The notes beneath the pieces were generated by a model that did not search any database, was not told where the DNA came from, and saw only the letters and a list, made by a program, of their open reading frames with translations. A stretch of 5,202 nt of DNA from Candidatus Bathyarchaeota archaeon (lineage in GTDB: Archaea; Thermoproteota; Bathyarchaeia; 40CM-2-53-6). Made by a program: the position numbers and the translations under genes. Positions 5,199 to 5,202 of the stretch are shown piece after piece (position 1 is the first letter of the stretch; every line of letters starts with the position of its first letter). Where the stretch lies: contig VBBE01000018.1 of the NCBI GenBank assembly GCA_005884605.1, forward strand, positions 1-5,202, written 5' to 3'.

Positions 5199-5202
5199 AG
5201 AG

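Noticed and set aside
1..5202. CRISPR array, tRNA, rRNA or insertion sequence
   Set aside because: I saw no regularly spaced direct repeats, no tRNA-like arm sequences and no transposase motifs; coding genes cover almost all of the window.

Overview
The window is archaeal. Three things support this. A transcription factor B (TFIIB-type) gene lies directly after a Gar1-like H/ACA RNP gene. The intergenic region carries an archaeal-type TATA box. Several genes appear to start at TTG or GTG with Shine-Dalgarno (SD) sites. The sequence does not name a lineage; a TACK-type archaeon is a guess only.

Layout. Positions 1-743 (minus strand) hold a gar1-tfb pair, with tfb running off the left edge. 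A divergent intergenic region of about 110 bp (744-856) contains one TATA element that can be read in both directions. Positions 857-4223 (plus strand) form a compact three-gene operon. Its first gene encodes a short SMC-family ATPase whose head motifs resemble SMC5/SMC6. The second encodes a predicted kleisin and overlaps it at ATGA. The third encodes a predicted KITE protein (tandem winged-helix, ScpB/Nse1/Nse3-like). Positions 4202-5073 (minus strand) hold two coupled genes for PNPOx-like split-barrel flavoproteins, convergent with and slightly overlapping the operon. The remaining 129 bp on the right hold a likely promoter for that pair.

The main discovery candidate is the middle operon. 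ATPase plus kleisin plus KITE is the core recipe of SMC5/6, bacterial Smc-ScpAB and MukBEF-like complexes. Here there is one small SMC of 651 residues with no cysteine, no zinc hook and no room for a full-size hinge with long arms. Its head nevertheless has SMC5-like features on both sides of the coiled coil: a Q-loop block, a W-rich segment before the signature motif, an FRAIDEFDVHMDP Walker B/D-loop, and an ITPGQ segment near the C-terminus. I infer a miniature archaeal SMC5/6-like DNA-organising or DNA-repair complex. Only the ATPase is recognised directly from motifs. The kleisin and KITE calls rest on remembered family patterns, predicted fold and gene context.

A second point concerns the KITE gene. 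Its only conventional start (3657) would cut through the first predicted helix. A perfect AAAGGAGG site lies 7 nt before an in-frame ACG (3597), and the reading frame from there restores the helix. This suggests either non-canonical initiation or a one-base ATG-to-ACG change or sequencing error.
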